Source: Rhizobium sp. WSM4643
GTDB taxonomy: Bacteria > Pseudomonadota > Alphaproteobacteria > Rhizobiales > Rhizobiaceae
Assembly: GCF_025152745.1 (NCBI RefSeq)
Contig: NZ_CP104040.1
Coordinates: 4,121,501-4,185,500 of the forward strand
Reading direction: 5' to 3'
Length of the DNA: 64,000 nucleotides
The notes beneath the pieces are model-generated. The model did not search any database, was not told the DNA's origin, and saw only the letters and a program-made list of their open reading frames with translations. Position 1 is the stretch's first letter. Each line of letters starts with the position of its first letter. Made by a program: the position numbers and the translations under genes. This document shows positions 1 through 8,678 of the stretch, piece after piece.

Positions 1-2095
1 CACGGTCCGCCGTTGCGACCGCTTCCTCAAGCGAGGTATGCTCAGTGAACGTCGTCTTAAGTCGCGCCTCTTCAATTTTCATGTTGCGGAAGTCATTCAT
101 AAACTCCCGCACGGCGATGGACTGAGTTTCGACCGCTGCCTTCTCAAGCATATTGTGGATCGTCGATGCATCATACAATACGTAGTAAAGCGTCATGATG
201 ATGGAGGCGTGGCCTGCCACCATCTCGCTCAGGATGTCGATAGGTATACCGGCTCTGTAGAGATTGGTAATGCCCCGAACTCTCATGCCGTGTGGCGTGT
301 AAATGGATTTTTGCGGCTGTCCGGTTTTTTCGTTGTACTTGACGACTATGGTAACCTGGTCGTCGGGATTCAGCTCGTTCCAAACACGTTCGACCTCCAT
401 CATCAGGAAGTTCCAGCTCAGATTGATATCCGCTGCGGTTGGAGGTCGACCTGAATAGGGCTGCCATCCATCAGGAAGAGTTCGGAAAAGTGCGAAGATA
501 TCAGGGAGACGAGCCTTTGCGCGGGCAGAATACTCTTTTGGATCGTCCAAATAATCATCTGGCCCCACCGGTGATTTGACCGGATTGAACTTAAGTTGCC
601 ATTCGAGAAGCTCAAAAAGTCGCAAGTGAAGCTCTTCGGCCATCCATGGGATACCGTAGGGAGACCCAGTTTTGTTCGTATTCACAAAGAAGCCGGTTAT
701 CGCGGGCGAGACTTCTTCATATAGTAGTGCATAGCCACGGGACTGAGGGGTCGAAAGCTTGTCGCGTGTTGCCCAAAATCCTGCATTTTCCGATGGATTG
801 GTCTCCCAAGCCATTGTTGTGGCATTAAATCGGCGCAAGTCCCCCTCGCCAGAGTCCAGGCGACGCCATTGCGCCATACGAAGGGGTAGATCAAAGGCGC
901 ACCGCAAAAGTGTTGGAATCACAGGACAATAAACTTCCATCCATTGCCCGGATACAAAAGCGTTCTTCTTGAAAAATGACTGCCTACCGGCCCATCCGTT
1001 TTCACCCTCGTCCAAAATTTGCTTCGCAATATAATAGAGCCGTTCGGGTAGGGGCCGAGAACGAGCGCGAGGGTGCTTCCTATTTCCCAAATCATCAATC
1101 TGGCCTTTGATCCAATTGACGTCATCTTCAGTAACGAGGGGATAGAGCGCGATACCGTCGGAAGACTCGCGCAATTCAGCTATGACATAATTTTGGAATT
1201 GCTGGAGCTGCCTAATCTTGTCTAGGCACTTGCGAGTAACTCCGAAGCGTTTCGTGTAATTCTCAGCCACTTCTCGGCGCTCTAGCCTTATTTGGAGAGC
1301 TTCGAAAAGGGACGAGTGACCTGCCTCAGCAAGGTAAACGTCCAGGTCCATCAGCATATTCTTGTTTAGTGTGGGCCTGGCTCTCGATGCGGCAGCGTAC
1401 TTAGAATAGTGCGAAAGAAGGTCCGCTTGCAAAGGCGTGGGACGCCCTTGGATGGCTGCCCATGTCGGTTTATTTCCGTTTGCCAGCCGTGATTGCGAGG
1501 CATGCTTTAGAAGGCTGTCATCTTCGTAATATCGGGCAAATGCCTGGGCGATCTCCTTTAGGCATTGATGCATACGAGCATTTTTGCCGACCAAATCGGT
1601 GCGCCATCGAAGACCGTCAGGGGTGCGCCAAAACGCAAGCCAAGATAGAATCAAATCTTTGGGTGCTTCATCTAAGTCTGCAAGGCCGGTCGAAGCCATA
1701 ACCAGACTAGCGATCAAGCGAAGAAGAATCCTTGCAACGTAGTCGCGTGTCTCTTGATCTTCGAGCCTCTCGGCGAAACCCATCAATCCAACTTCAGTCA
1801 GAGCTGTGAGAATTGAGTCGCCGAATTCCGTCTCTTGAACGATGCGTTCCGCAATGCGGTAGTTCGGCATTCCCTTCGAAATGAAGTAACTTGGCGAGAG
1901 GCAAACTTCTTCCTCGATCAGAAGGTCTATTTCTGCTGAAAATTGGTCTATAGTAATGAAGGCGGTTGCTGCGATGGACTGTAGACGATCTATCGCATCC
2001 TTTGCTTCGCTCTCGCGGTGAGTATATCCAAACCAATGTTCCATTGTGCCGTTGAACGCAATGATACCTTTGTCTGTCGGGAATTCTGTGATCAT
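1..2095 (-). CDS. Large tyrosine-recombinase-like protein (GmtZ/VPA1269-like), C-terminus outside window
   Basis: One uninterrupted frame runs leftward from an ATG at 2095 off the window edge, giving at least 698 residues. I recognise nothing in the first ~590 residues. Residues ~600-640 form a tyrosine-recombinase-like core: HGMR (H602, R605), then VAGHAS (H629) and TLYY (Y637/Y638), matching the family's His-x-x-Arg, second His and nucleophile Tyr order. Only 9 bases, with an AGGGTG ribosome site, separate it from the recombinase upstream, so the two are probably translated from one message. Size and pairing recall GmtZ of gamma-mobile-trio islands; that link is from memory and untested. 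Base composition is AT-richer than genes right of 5 kb, which fits acquired DNA. It could instead be another accessory integrase family. Confidence 0.7.
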   Translation of the reverse strand, partial: MITEFPTDKGIIAFNGTMEHWFGYTHRESEAKDAIDRLQSIAATAFITIDQFSAEIDLLIEEEVCLSPSYFISKGMPNYRIAERIVQETEFGDSILTALTEVGLMGFAERLEDQETRDYVARILLRLIASLVMASTGLADLDEAPKDLILSWLAFWRTPDGLRWRTDLVGKNARMHQCLKEIAQAFARYYEDDSLLKHASQSRLANGNKPTWAAIQGRPTPLQADLLSHYSKYAAASRARPTLNKNMLMDLDVYLAEAGHSSLFEALQIRLERREVAENYTKRFGVTRKCLDKIRQLQQFQNYVIAELRESSDGIALYPLVTEDDVNWIKGQIDDLGNRKHPRARSRPLPERLYYIAKQILDEGENGWAGRQSFFKKNAFVSGQWMEVYCPVIPTLLRCAFDLPLRMAQWRRLDSGEGDLRRFNATTMAWETNPSENAGFWATRDKLSTPQSRGYALLYEEVSPAITGFFVNTNKTGSPYGIPWMAEELHLRLFELLEWQLKFNPVKSPVGPDDYLDDPKEYSARAKARLPDIFALFRTLPDGWQPYSGRPPTAADINLSWNFLMMEVERVWNELNPDDQVTIVVKYNEKTGQPQKSIYTPHGMRVRGITNLYRAGIPIDILSEMVAGHASIIMTLYYVLYDASTIHNMLEKAAVETQSIAVREFMNDFRNMKIEEARLKTTFTEHTSLEEAVATADR

Positions 2096-2104
2096 TCGGG
2101 CACC

Positions 2105-3733
2105 CTACGCTGCTGCAGCGAAGCTGTGCGCTCGGCGTCGCGCGAATGATTGATCGAATTGCCGCTTCAGCTTACTTAGCAGAGCCGCATCACCCGGCAC
2201 GGCCTTGGCGCGTCCCTTGAGAATGCTATTTATCTCTTCGTTCGATAGCTTCGTGTATCGTCGTTGGGTTTCGGCATTTTTATGATGCATGCATCGAGCA
2301 ATCACCTCTCCTTCGCAGCCGAGGGTCTTCAAAAAACAACCGTAGAAGTGCCGAGCCCCGTGAATAGTCGTTCCCATGCGTTTGCGCACAGTTAGCGCTA
2401 CGTCATTGCACCGCCGTGCTGTGGTTCGGATGGCACGCTTCCACGCCGCCTTAAAGGCGGCCATGGTATAAGGCTTTCCGATCTCGCGATTTCCATCCGA
2501 GTATCCATCGCCAGATGAAACGAAAAGGTAGTCGTGGTCGGACAAACCACGCGACGCCCGGAGCCTCATTGTGTTGGGGCGATCCACAGCGAGATATTTT
2601 GCCAACAGAAGAGATAGATGGTTCTGTAGTTCAGGAATAGGTAACCAATGAATCAGTGCACCGTCAGCCTCTCCATCCAAACCCTTCCAACCGGCACCAT
2701 CCCTTTTTCGTAATTGAGTTCTCGGAAGCCGTCCTTTTGAAAGAAGGCGGTCTTTCCTTCGAACCGCTTTCCCGGTCCGGTCGATTACCATTGCGTCTTC
2801 AGGATGGTGGAGAAATAGAAAAACTTCCCCGTGCACAAATTGCACGTCCTGGACCCAAACGTGGAAAAGTTCACTTGCCCTCATTCCGCCTGCGAATAAG
2901 ATGAACGCCACGATCTGGGCGACTACATTGCTCCTCCCGTCTTTCCTTACGAAACCATGGAAGAGAAAATCCCAAACATACTTGATGGGAAAGCGGTACG
3001 TCGCGCCCGACGTCTGAATAGGACTGAAATAGCCCGAAAAGGAATGCGGCGGTGCTGGATCGTCAAGGTCGTCGGCAAGATGAGCCAATAGGCTCATTTT
3101 GTTTCTGATCACAACCTGATGTGCAATACGAATTGCGCTCAATGGATCGATATACCAGCTTGAGGCTGCATGGCTCCAATCGTCGCTCTCGTTAGAAAGT
3201 GACGTCAAAAAATTCGTCAACGCCGACAGGCATTTTTTTGCTTCTATCTCAGCGCGAGGTCGCCAGTAGAGCCCGACGCCATCAATCCGAGCGCCATTGT
3301 TCAGCATAGCGGTGCCATTCAGGATTGCTTTGGCAAAGCGTTCCAACATCCGCCGATGCACACTCTCCGTGCTCCCCCTTGCGCTGGCCCGGCGTAAGAA
3401 AGGTAGCCAAGCAAACGTGTAGTCGATGAGGAGTCCAAGCGTTCTCACTCTGTAGAGGTGCCATGTCGAGGAACGTCTCCAATTGTCGTCGCAATAACGC
3501 AAGACGGAGTCGACGCGACACAGGCTCAGACTACCGTTGGAGGTCCGCTGCATCACATACAAGACGGGCAAGCATACCTTTCTTTTGTCCCTATAGACCC
3601 ACTGCCAAACAATAAAATGGTTGAGCCCGCGTTCGATTTTGGAGAAATCTTGGTGCTCTTCAGATCGACGTTTCAACAATGTCCCTCGCAGTTCATCGCG
3701 GCAGATCGCATCCGCCTTCACAAACGGCAACAA
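2105..3733 (-). CDS. Site-specific tyrosine recombinase/integrase (GmtY-like)
   Basis: A 542-residue integrase that would cut and rejoin DNA at the element's attachment sites. The C-terminal catalytic domain is visible: GGMRASELF (first Arg, R285), HGARHFYG (H458, R461), MHHKNAETQRRY (H483/H484 and nucleophile Y493). The ~240-residue N-terminal part is longer than a usual phage integrase arm- and core-binding region. It is the first gene of a two-gene unit with the larger recombinase that follows after 9 bases. It lies about 660 bases from a detached tRNA-Arg 3' end, the expected target. The start is uncertain: 3733 is a TTG with no clear ribosome site, and a GTG at 3721 is an alternative. 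Lower GC than the chromosomal genes to the right. Confidence 0.85.
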   Translation of the reverse strand: MLPFVKADAICRDELRGTLLKRRSEEHQDFSKIERGLNHFIVWQWVYRDKRKVCLPVLYVMQRTSNGSLSLCRVDSVLRYCDDNWRRSSTWHLYRVRTLGLLIDYTFAWLPFLRRASARGSTESVHRRMLERFAKAILNGTAMLNNGARIDGVGLYWRPRAEIEAKKCLSALTNFLTSLSNESDDWSHAASSWYIDPLSAIRIAHQVVIRNKMSLLAHLADDLDDPAPPHSFSGYFSPIQTSGATYRFPIKYVWDFLFHGFVRKDGRSNVVAQIVAFILFAGGMRASELFHVWVQDVQFVHGEVFLFLHHPEDAMVIDRTGKAVRRKDRLLSKGRLPRTQLRKRDGAGWKGLDGEADGALIHWLPIPELQNHLSLLLAKYLAVDRPNTMRLRASRGLSDHDYLFVSSGDGYSDGNREIGKPYTMAAFKAAWKRAIRTTARRCNDVALTVRKRMGTTIHGARHFYGCFLKTLGCEGEVIARCMHHKNAETQRRYTKLSNEEINSILKGRAKAVPGDAALLSKLKRQFDQSFARRRAHSFAAAA

Positions 3734-3790
3734 CTGTGAAGCACAATAGAATCACATTCCACATATGTCAATATGGTAGTATTTTAATGC

Positions 3791-3894
3791 CTATTTCCTT
3801 GGAGTGGACGCGTATTTAGGATTTTTGTTCTATTTCCTTGCGACCGAGAGGAAATCCGGAAATTTTGTGCCCGGATTTTTTTGCATTTCCTTGC
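3791..3894. repeat. Three copies of ATTTCCTTG near the integrase gene
   Basis: The 9-mer ATTTCCTTG occurs in the same orientation at 3793, 3832 and 3885, twice preceded by CT and twice followed by C. A partial inverted copy (GGAAAT) lies at 3850. Short repeats beside an integrase are often arm-type binding sites for the recombinase or its directionality factor; that role is inference only. Confidence 0.4.
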
Positions 3895-4264
3895 AGCCTG
3901 ATATTGTTGAGATATTCCTGTCCCCGTTGATCTGATTTGATCGCCAGTCACATCGAGTGGCGCAAAACCCGGAGTGGCCGGAGTCTTTGGCGGTGCGAAA
4001 CTGAGGGGAGCCATTCTCGCGGGTCTGATAGCGACGACCGTGGAAACCTCGACGAGCCCTGGCGACCCTAAGTCGGACCCAAAGCTCAAGTCGGCATCGA
4101 TCAGCCGCTCTTTTTGCCGCATGCAATCTTGCGGCAGGGCGAGCACTTATCCTTTTACGGCGCGGCACCATTAGACGGTTGATACCAGTGTCAAAGCCGC
4201 TGCGCGGGGCCTTGGCCTGCGGCTATCGGACGGCCTTTGGCCGACTTCTTTTTTTGCTTTCTTA

Positions 4265-4316
4265 TATAGCGGCTGATTAGACCCTAGTAATGAGGCATGG
4301 GTCATCAGCCGCTATA
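4265..4316. repeat. Long hairpin next to the attachment site
   Basis: TATAGCGGCTGAT (4265-4277) pairs perfectly with ATCAGCCGCTATA (4304-4316), and GACCC (4280-4284) continues the stem with GGGTC (4299-4303) after a two-base bulge. This gives an 18-bp stem with a 14-base loop. No run of T follows, so it is not a typical terminator. It may be a protein-binding or single-strand structural site of the element, or an insulator at the island edge. Confidence 0.6.
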
Positions 4317-4397
4317 GAAAGCGCTTTCGGCCGAGACGAAACAAGGCTACCCTTCAGAAAGCAGTAAAGACCGGTAAATTCTTAATCGGTCTTAAAC

Positions 4398-4452
4398 GAG
4401 CACCAGATTCCTAATCTGGGGGTCGCGCGTTCGAATCGCGCCGGGATCACCA
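4398..4452 (+). other. Attachment site: displaced 3' part of tRNA-Arg(CCT)
   Basis: These 55 bases fold as the 3' three-quarters of a tRNA: D-stem end GAGC, anticodon arm CCAGA-TTCCTAA-TCTGG with anticodon CCT, T-arm GCGCG-TTCGAAT-CGCGC, acceptor strand CGGGATC, then ACCA. The 5' acceptor strand (expected GATCCCG or similar) and the D-loop are missing upstream. A tRNA end detached from its 5' half, next to integrase genes, is the usual product of insertion into the tRNA gene. The functional tRNA should be at the other end of the element, left of this window. The repeat limits are taken from where tRNA identity stops. Confidence 0.8.
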
Positions 4453-5083
4453 GTCAATCAGATGCTTATCTCCCTCGACAGAACGCACGTTCCTGCAGAC
4501 ATGCAAGAACGCAATAATGATGTCATGAGAAACCAGCCTTTGATCGGCAATAGCGAGGCCGATTGTCGCACTGAGGCCGCACGACCGAGCTCTTGGGACG
4601 AAGAAATTGGCGATCGATTAGACTCGTTCAACTGGCTAGTTTTTCAACATCGGCGCCGATCCACGGTCAGTTCGCTCAAAATGGACGATCGCGCGTCTCA
4701 GCGCAGACCGCCCGCCGAAAAAGCACTCGGGCCAGAACCACTGGATCAGGACGATCAACGAATATTTGCGCAATCAGTGTCGAGCCGGGCGCAAATCTGC
4801 GCACATCGGAGCACGTTTCGTAAAGTGGATACAACCACCCAAGCGAACCCACCCTAAATTGAAAGCAGTCTCTGCGATAGCCGCGCCGCGTAAGCGGTCA
4901 TGGTCCAGCGATGCGAAGCCTCCGGCGTGGCCGCCTCGGCATCTTAGCCCGTAAGAATGGCACGCTTCTTGCGTTGCTTGGTATGGGGCCGAGCAAAACT
5001 GCTCGGCGGAAGCCAGCGAATGTCCACAAAAATCGGACGAGTTCTCGGACATTTGGAATAGACCGGTCGACGGCCAGGAGCAG
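4453..5083. other. Gene-free stretch between attachment site and eutB
   Basis: About 630 bases without a gene I can support. Open frames of 60-130 codons overlap on both strands but show no recognisable motif or convincing ribosome site; a decayed gene is possible between about 4690 and 4950. The right part carries the sigma-54 promoter and leader of eutB. Confidence 0.5.
4958..4973 (+). promoter_or_regulatory. Sigma-54 (RpoN) promoter for eutBC
   Basis: TGGCACGCTTCTTGCG matches the -24/-12 consensus TGGCACG-N4-TTGC. The GG at 4959-4960 and GC at 4971-4972 have the required 10-base gap. It sits about 110 bases before the eutB start. Sigma-54 control needs an enhancer-binding activator, NtrC being the obvious candidate for a nitrogen source such as ethanolamine; no clear NtrC site was found by eye. 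Confidence 0.75.
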
Positions 5084-6481
5084 ATGACAACATATTCGAT
5101 CGTTCTAGGACGCGAACGCCATGTCTTTCAGGATCTGAAATCGATATTGGCTTGCGCTTCGCCGCTGAAGTCAGGTGACGTGCTGGCCGGGATCGCAGCG
5201 TCGAGCAACGAGCGGCGGGTGGCCGCCCGCTACCTGCTCGCGGATATGCCTCTCAAAACTTTCCTGGAGGACCTCGTCATCCCATACGAGACCGACGAGG
5301 TCAGTCGGCTGATCGTCGACCGCCATGATTGGATGGCATTCGCGTCGGTATCTCACATGACGGTCGGTGAATTTCGCGATTGGCTTCTCTCTTATGATGC
5401 GACCTCCGAAAAATTGCTTGCCATTGCACCGGGCCTCACCCCCGAAATGGTTGCGGCGGTCTCCAAGATCATGCGCAACCATGATCTGATCACCGTCGCA
5501 GGCAAATGCAGGGTGGTCACTGGCTTTCGTTCCACGATCGGTCTGCCTGGCCGACTGTCGAGCCGTCTTCAGCCCAATCATCCCACCGATGATCCTGAAG
5601 GCGTCGCCGGCTCGACGCTCGACGGACTTCTCTATGGGATCGGCGATGCGGTGATCGGCATCAACCCGGCGACCGACAATCTCGAGGCCTGCACAAGATT
5701 GATGGTTCTTTTCGACCGGCTGCGCGAACGGTTCGAAATCCCGACCCAATCCTGCGTGTTGACCCATGTCACCACGTCGATCAAGGCAATCGAGGCCGGC
5801 GCGCCGCTCGATCTGGTGTTCCAGTCAATCGCCGGCTCTGAGGCCGCCAACAAGGGTTTCGGCGTCGATCTGGCCGTCCTTAGGGAAGGCCAGCAGGCAG
5901 CACTTTCCATGAAGCGCGGAACGGTCGGAAACAATGTGATGTATCTGGAGACCGGCCAGGGCAGCGCTCTCTCGGCCGACGCCCATCATGGTGTCGACGA
6001 ACAGACGGTGGAGGCGCGGGCCTATGCCGTTGCACGTGAACTCAATCCGTTGCTCGTCAATACGGTGGTCGGCTTCATTGGCCCGGAATATCTGTTCGAC
6101 GCCAAGCAAATTATCCGCGCCGGGCTCGAAGATCATTTCTGCGGCAAACTGCTTGGTGTGCCGATGGGGGTCGACGTTTGCTACACGAACCATGCGGAAG
6201 CCGACCAGGACGATATGGATAATCTGATGGTGCTGCTGACTGTCGCGGGCGTCAGCTTCCTCATCGCGGTGCCCGGCGCCGACGACGTCATGCTCAATTA
6301 TCAGAGCCTTTCCTACCACGATATTGTCGGCCTCAGACACCAGTTCAATCGTCCGCCCGCCCCGGAATTTGAAGCCTGGCTCCATCGCATGGGCATGCTT
6401 GATCACACGGGTCGTCTTGCGCCGGCCAGCGCCTCGGGCGCCTTCTCCCGCAATCTCTTGAGCTACAGGGCATCGGCATGA
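5084..6481 (+). CDS. eutB: Ethanolamine ammonia-lyase large subunit
   Basis: The 465-residue catalytic subunit of the adenosylcobalamin-dependent enzyme that splits ethanolamine into acetaldehyde and ammonia. Length fits EutB (about 450). The sequence shows family features along the TIM barrel, including GQGSALSADAHHGVDEQT (residues ~289-306) and the conserved stretch CYTNHAEADQDDMD (residues ~366-379). AGGAG lies just before ATG 5084. Its stop overlaps the eutC start (ATGA), so the subunits are translationally coupled. The transporter follows. The setting is a minimal ethanolamine-use operon without carboxysome-like shell genes. A sigma-54 promoter lies upstream. Confidence 0.95.
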   Translation: MTTYSIVLGRERHVFQDLKSILACASPLKSGDVLAGIAASSNERRVAARYLLADMPLKTFLEDLVIPYETDEVSRLIVDRHDWMAFASVSHMTVGEFRDWLLSYDATSEKLLAIAPGLTPEMVAAVSKIMRNHDLITVAGKCRVVTGFRSTIGLPGRLSSRLQPNHPTDDPEGVAGSTLDGLLYGIGDAVIGINPATDNLEACTRLMVLFDRLRERFEIPTQSCVLTHVTTSIKAIEAGAPLDLVFQSIAGSEAANKGFGVDLAVLREGQQAALSMKRGTVGNNVMYLETGQGSALSADAHHGVDEQTVEARAYAVARELNPLLVNTVVGFIGPEYLFDAKQIIRAGLEDHFCGKLLGVPMGVDVCYTNHAEADQDDMDNLMVLLTVAGVSFLIAVPGADDVMLNYQSLSYHDIVGLRHQFNRPPAPEFEAWLHRMGMLDHTGRLAPASASGAFSRNLLSYRASA

Positions 6482-7224
6482 CTCCCTTCGAACGAGATCC
6501 GTTTGCGCGATTCCGCAATGCCACACGCGCCCGGATCGGGCTTGGCAGGGCGGGCGACGCCTTGCCGACATCGGCAATTCTCGACTTCCAGCTCGCCCAT
6601 GCCCGGGCGCGGGACGCCGTGCATGGTCAAGTGGATTTTGTCGCCCTTGCCAAGCAGCTTGCGCCCATGGCTACGGTCCGCATTCGCTCTCGCGCCAAAG
6701 ACCGCACGATCTATCTGGCGCGCCCGGATCTCGGCCGTCAGACCAATGCAGCCGATCTGCCAGGCCCAGGCGATCGTTATGATATCGCCTTCATCATTGC
6801 AGATGGGCTTTCAGCCTCGGCGGTCGAGCACCACGCGGTGCCGCTGTTTAAGGCATGCATTAAGCGCCTCGGCGACTTCAGCGTCGCCCCCGTGATATTG
6901 GGCGAGCAGGCGCGGGTGGCATTTGGCGATGAGGCAGCGGCAGCGTTTGGTGCGGAAGTTGCCATCGTGCTGATCGGCGAGAGGCCGGGATTAAGCGTGC
7001 CTGACAGTCTCGGTGCCTACATCACGTTCCGCCCGCAATCGGGACGGCGCGACAGTGAGCGCAACTGCATTTCGAATATTCATGCCGACGGGCTCAGCTA
7101 CGAGGTCGCAGCGGACAAGATCGTTTGGATCGTTCGGGAGGCGCTTCGCCTGCAGCTGACCGGTGTCGATCTCAAGGAAAATGCCGAAGGCGCCATAGAA
7201 GCGCTGCCACACCAAGAAGCATAA
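6478..7224 (+). CDS. eutC: Ethanolamine ammonia-lyase small subunit
   Basis: The 248-residue partner of EutB, needed for cobalamin binding and the active oligomer. The family core is visible in the C-terminal two thirds: HAVPLFKACIKRL, LIGERPGLSVPDSLGAYITF (residues ~162-181) and RNCISNIHADGLSY (residues ~196-209). Start ATG 6478 overlaps the eutB stop by four bases. Length is slightly below the enteric protein (295), whose extra N-terminal segment is absent, as is common outside enterics. The ethanolamine permease begins 28 bases after its stop. Confidence 0.95.
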   Translation: MTPFERDPFARFRNATRARIGLGRAGDALPTSAILDFQLAHARARDAVHGQVDFVALAKQLAPMATVRIRSRAKDRTIYLARPDLGRQTNAADLPGPGDRYDIAFIIADGLSASAVEHHAVPLFKACIKRLGDFSVAPVILGEQARVAFGDEAAAAFGAEVAIVLIGERPGLSVPDSLGAYITFRPQSGRRDSERNCISNIHADGLSYEVAADKIVWIVREALRLQLTGVDLKENAEGAIEALPHQEA

Positions 7225-7252
7225 AGTTCATCTGCAAAAAAGGGGAACAATC

Positions 7253-8617
7253 ATGTCAAATCCTCAACCGACGCTCGCCAAAAGCCTGACCGGGCTGCAT
7301 TTATGGGGACTTGCCGTCGGCCTCGTCATCTCGGGCGAATATTTCGGCTGGAGCTATGGCTGGGCGGCTGCCGGCACACTCGGCTTCTTGATCACCACGA
7401 TCCTGATCGCCGTGATGTACACCACATTTATCTTTTCCTTCACGGAATTGACGACAGCCATTCCACATGCCGGCGGCCCTTTTGCCTATGCGCTCAGGGC
7501 TTTCGGCCCGCTCGGCGGCTTCGTTGCGGGCTTTGCGACATTGGTTGAATTCGTCTTCGCCCCTCCGGCCATCGCGCTGGCCATCGGCGCCTATCTCAAT
7601 GTGCAGTTCCCGGGGCTCGATCCGAAAGTGGCGGCTGTCGGCGCATATATCATTTTCATGGCGCTCAATATCGTCGGAGTTACCATCGCGGCAACCTTCG
7701 AACTCTTCATCACCATTCTGGCGATTGCCGAACTGCTGATCTTTATGGGTGTCGTCGCGCCGGGCTTCTCTTTTGCCAATTTCGCGGCCAATGGCTGGGC
7801 TGGCGCCCCTGAATTCTCGGTCGGTGCCATTGGAGGCATCTTTGCCGCCATTCCATTTGCCATCTGGTTTTTCCTGGCGATCGAAGGCGCGGCGATGGCG
7901 GCTGAGGAAACCAAGAACCCCACCCGCACCGTTCCCATTGCCTATATTGCGGGTATTCTGACACTCGTCTTCCTCGCCTTCGGCACCATGATCTTCGCCG
8001 GTGGCGTCGGCGACTGGCGCACGCTGTCCAACATCAACGATCCGCTACCGCAGGCGATGAAGGCGGTCGTGGGCGAATCCTCCGGTTGGCTGCATATGCT
8101 GGTCTGGATCGGCCTGTTCGGCCTGATTGCTTCCTTTCACGGCATCATCATGGGCTATTCCAGGCAGATTTTTGCGCTGGGCCGCGCCGGCTACCTCCCG
8201 GAAGTCCTTGCAAAAATCCATCCGAAATTCCGCACGCCTTATCTCGCAGTCCTTGCAGGTGGCGCCGTCGGCATCGCAGCCATCTTTTCCGACAGCCTGA
8301 TCCAGATCGGTGGTTTGCCGCTGACCGCCAATATTGTCACCATGTCGGTGTTCGGCGCGATCATCATGTACATCGTCTCGATGGCATCGCTGTTCAAGCT
8401 GCGCCAGGCCGAACCTGAACTCGCCCGCCCCTTCAGGGCCTGGGGTTATCCCGTGGTCCCAGCCATTGCCCTCGGGCTCGCCCTCGTCGCGCTGGCGGCG
8501 ATGATCTACTACAACTTCCTGATCTTTGTGATCTTCCTCGCGATGGGCGTCGTGGCATTCGGCATTTGGCGTTTGCTTTCAGGTGGCATCATCAAGGAAG
8601 CGGCAGCGTCCACGTAA
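7253..8617 (+). CDS. Ethanolamine permease (APC superfamily)
   Basis: A 454-residue inner-membrane amino-acid/polyamine/organocation transporter with about 12 hydrophobic segments. The N-terminal VISGEYFGWSYGW (residues ~24-36) and the following GTLGFLITTILIAV match the ethanolamine permease branch of the superfamily. It lies 28 bases after eutC in the same direction with an AGGGGAA ribosome site, so the substrate is very likely ethanolamine. The operon can take up and deaminate ethanolamine; no acetaldehyde dehydrogenase gene is visible here. Confidence 0.88.
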   Translation: MSNPQPTLAKSLTGLHLWGLAVGLVISGEYFGWSYGWAAAGTLGFLITTILIAVMYTTFIFSFTELTTAIPHAGGPFAYALRAFGPLGGFVAGFATLVEFVFAPPAIALAIGAYLNVQFPGLDPKVAAVGAYIIFMALNIVGVTIAATFELFITILAIAELLIFMGVVAPGFSFANFAANGWAGAPEFSVGAIGGIFAAIPFAIWFFLAIEGAAMAAEETKNPTRTVPIAYIAGILTLVFLAFGTMIFAGGVGDWRTLSNINDPLPQAMKAVVGESSGWLHMLVWIGLFGLIASFHGIIMGYSRQIFALGRAGYLPEVLAKIHPKFRTPYLAVLAGGAVGIAAIFSDSLIQIGGLPLTANIVTMSVFGAIIMYIVSMASLFKLRQAEPELARPFRAWGYPVVPAIALGLALVALAAMIYYNFLIFVIFLAMGVVAFGIWRLLSGGIIKEAAAST

Positions 8618-8678
8618 TAAGGCTCTCTGGCCCGATCACCGGAAAGGCGATGCACGAACCGCTTCCGATCAACATCGA

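Larger units (their letters stand above)
3734..4397. other. Noncoding end of the integrated element
   Basis: About 660 bases between the integrase start and the tRNA-derived attachment site. Open frames on both strands here lack ribosome sites and family motifs, so I call no gene. The stretch holds three copies of a short direct repeat and one long hairpin, listed separately. It probably carries recombinase arm sites and the integrase promoter. Confidence 0.5.

Noticed and set aside
1..2095. Several short separate open frames on the minus strand that could suggest a broken gene
   Set aside because: Reading the minus strand by hand gives one continuous frame from ATG 2095 to the window edge without a stop; the short frames are in other phases.
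3784..4174. Overlapping open frames of 66-120 codons beside the integrase
   Set aside because: They run on both strands through repeats, lack ribosome sites and resemble no excisionase or other small mobile-element protein.
4180..4452. tRNA-Arg(CCT) interrupted by a group I intron, as reported in Agrobacterium
   Set aside because: The anticodon arm here is uninterrupted and complete; what is missing is the 5' acceptor strand and D-arm, which no intron in the anticodon loop would explain.
4462..4857. Open frame of 131 codons after the attachment site
   Set aside because: No ribosome site, no recognisable motif, and overlapping frames of similar length on both strands; composition looks noncoding or decayed.
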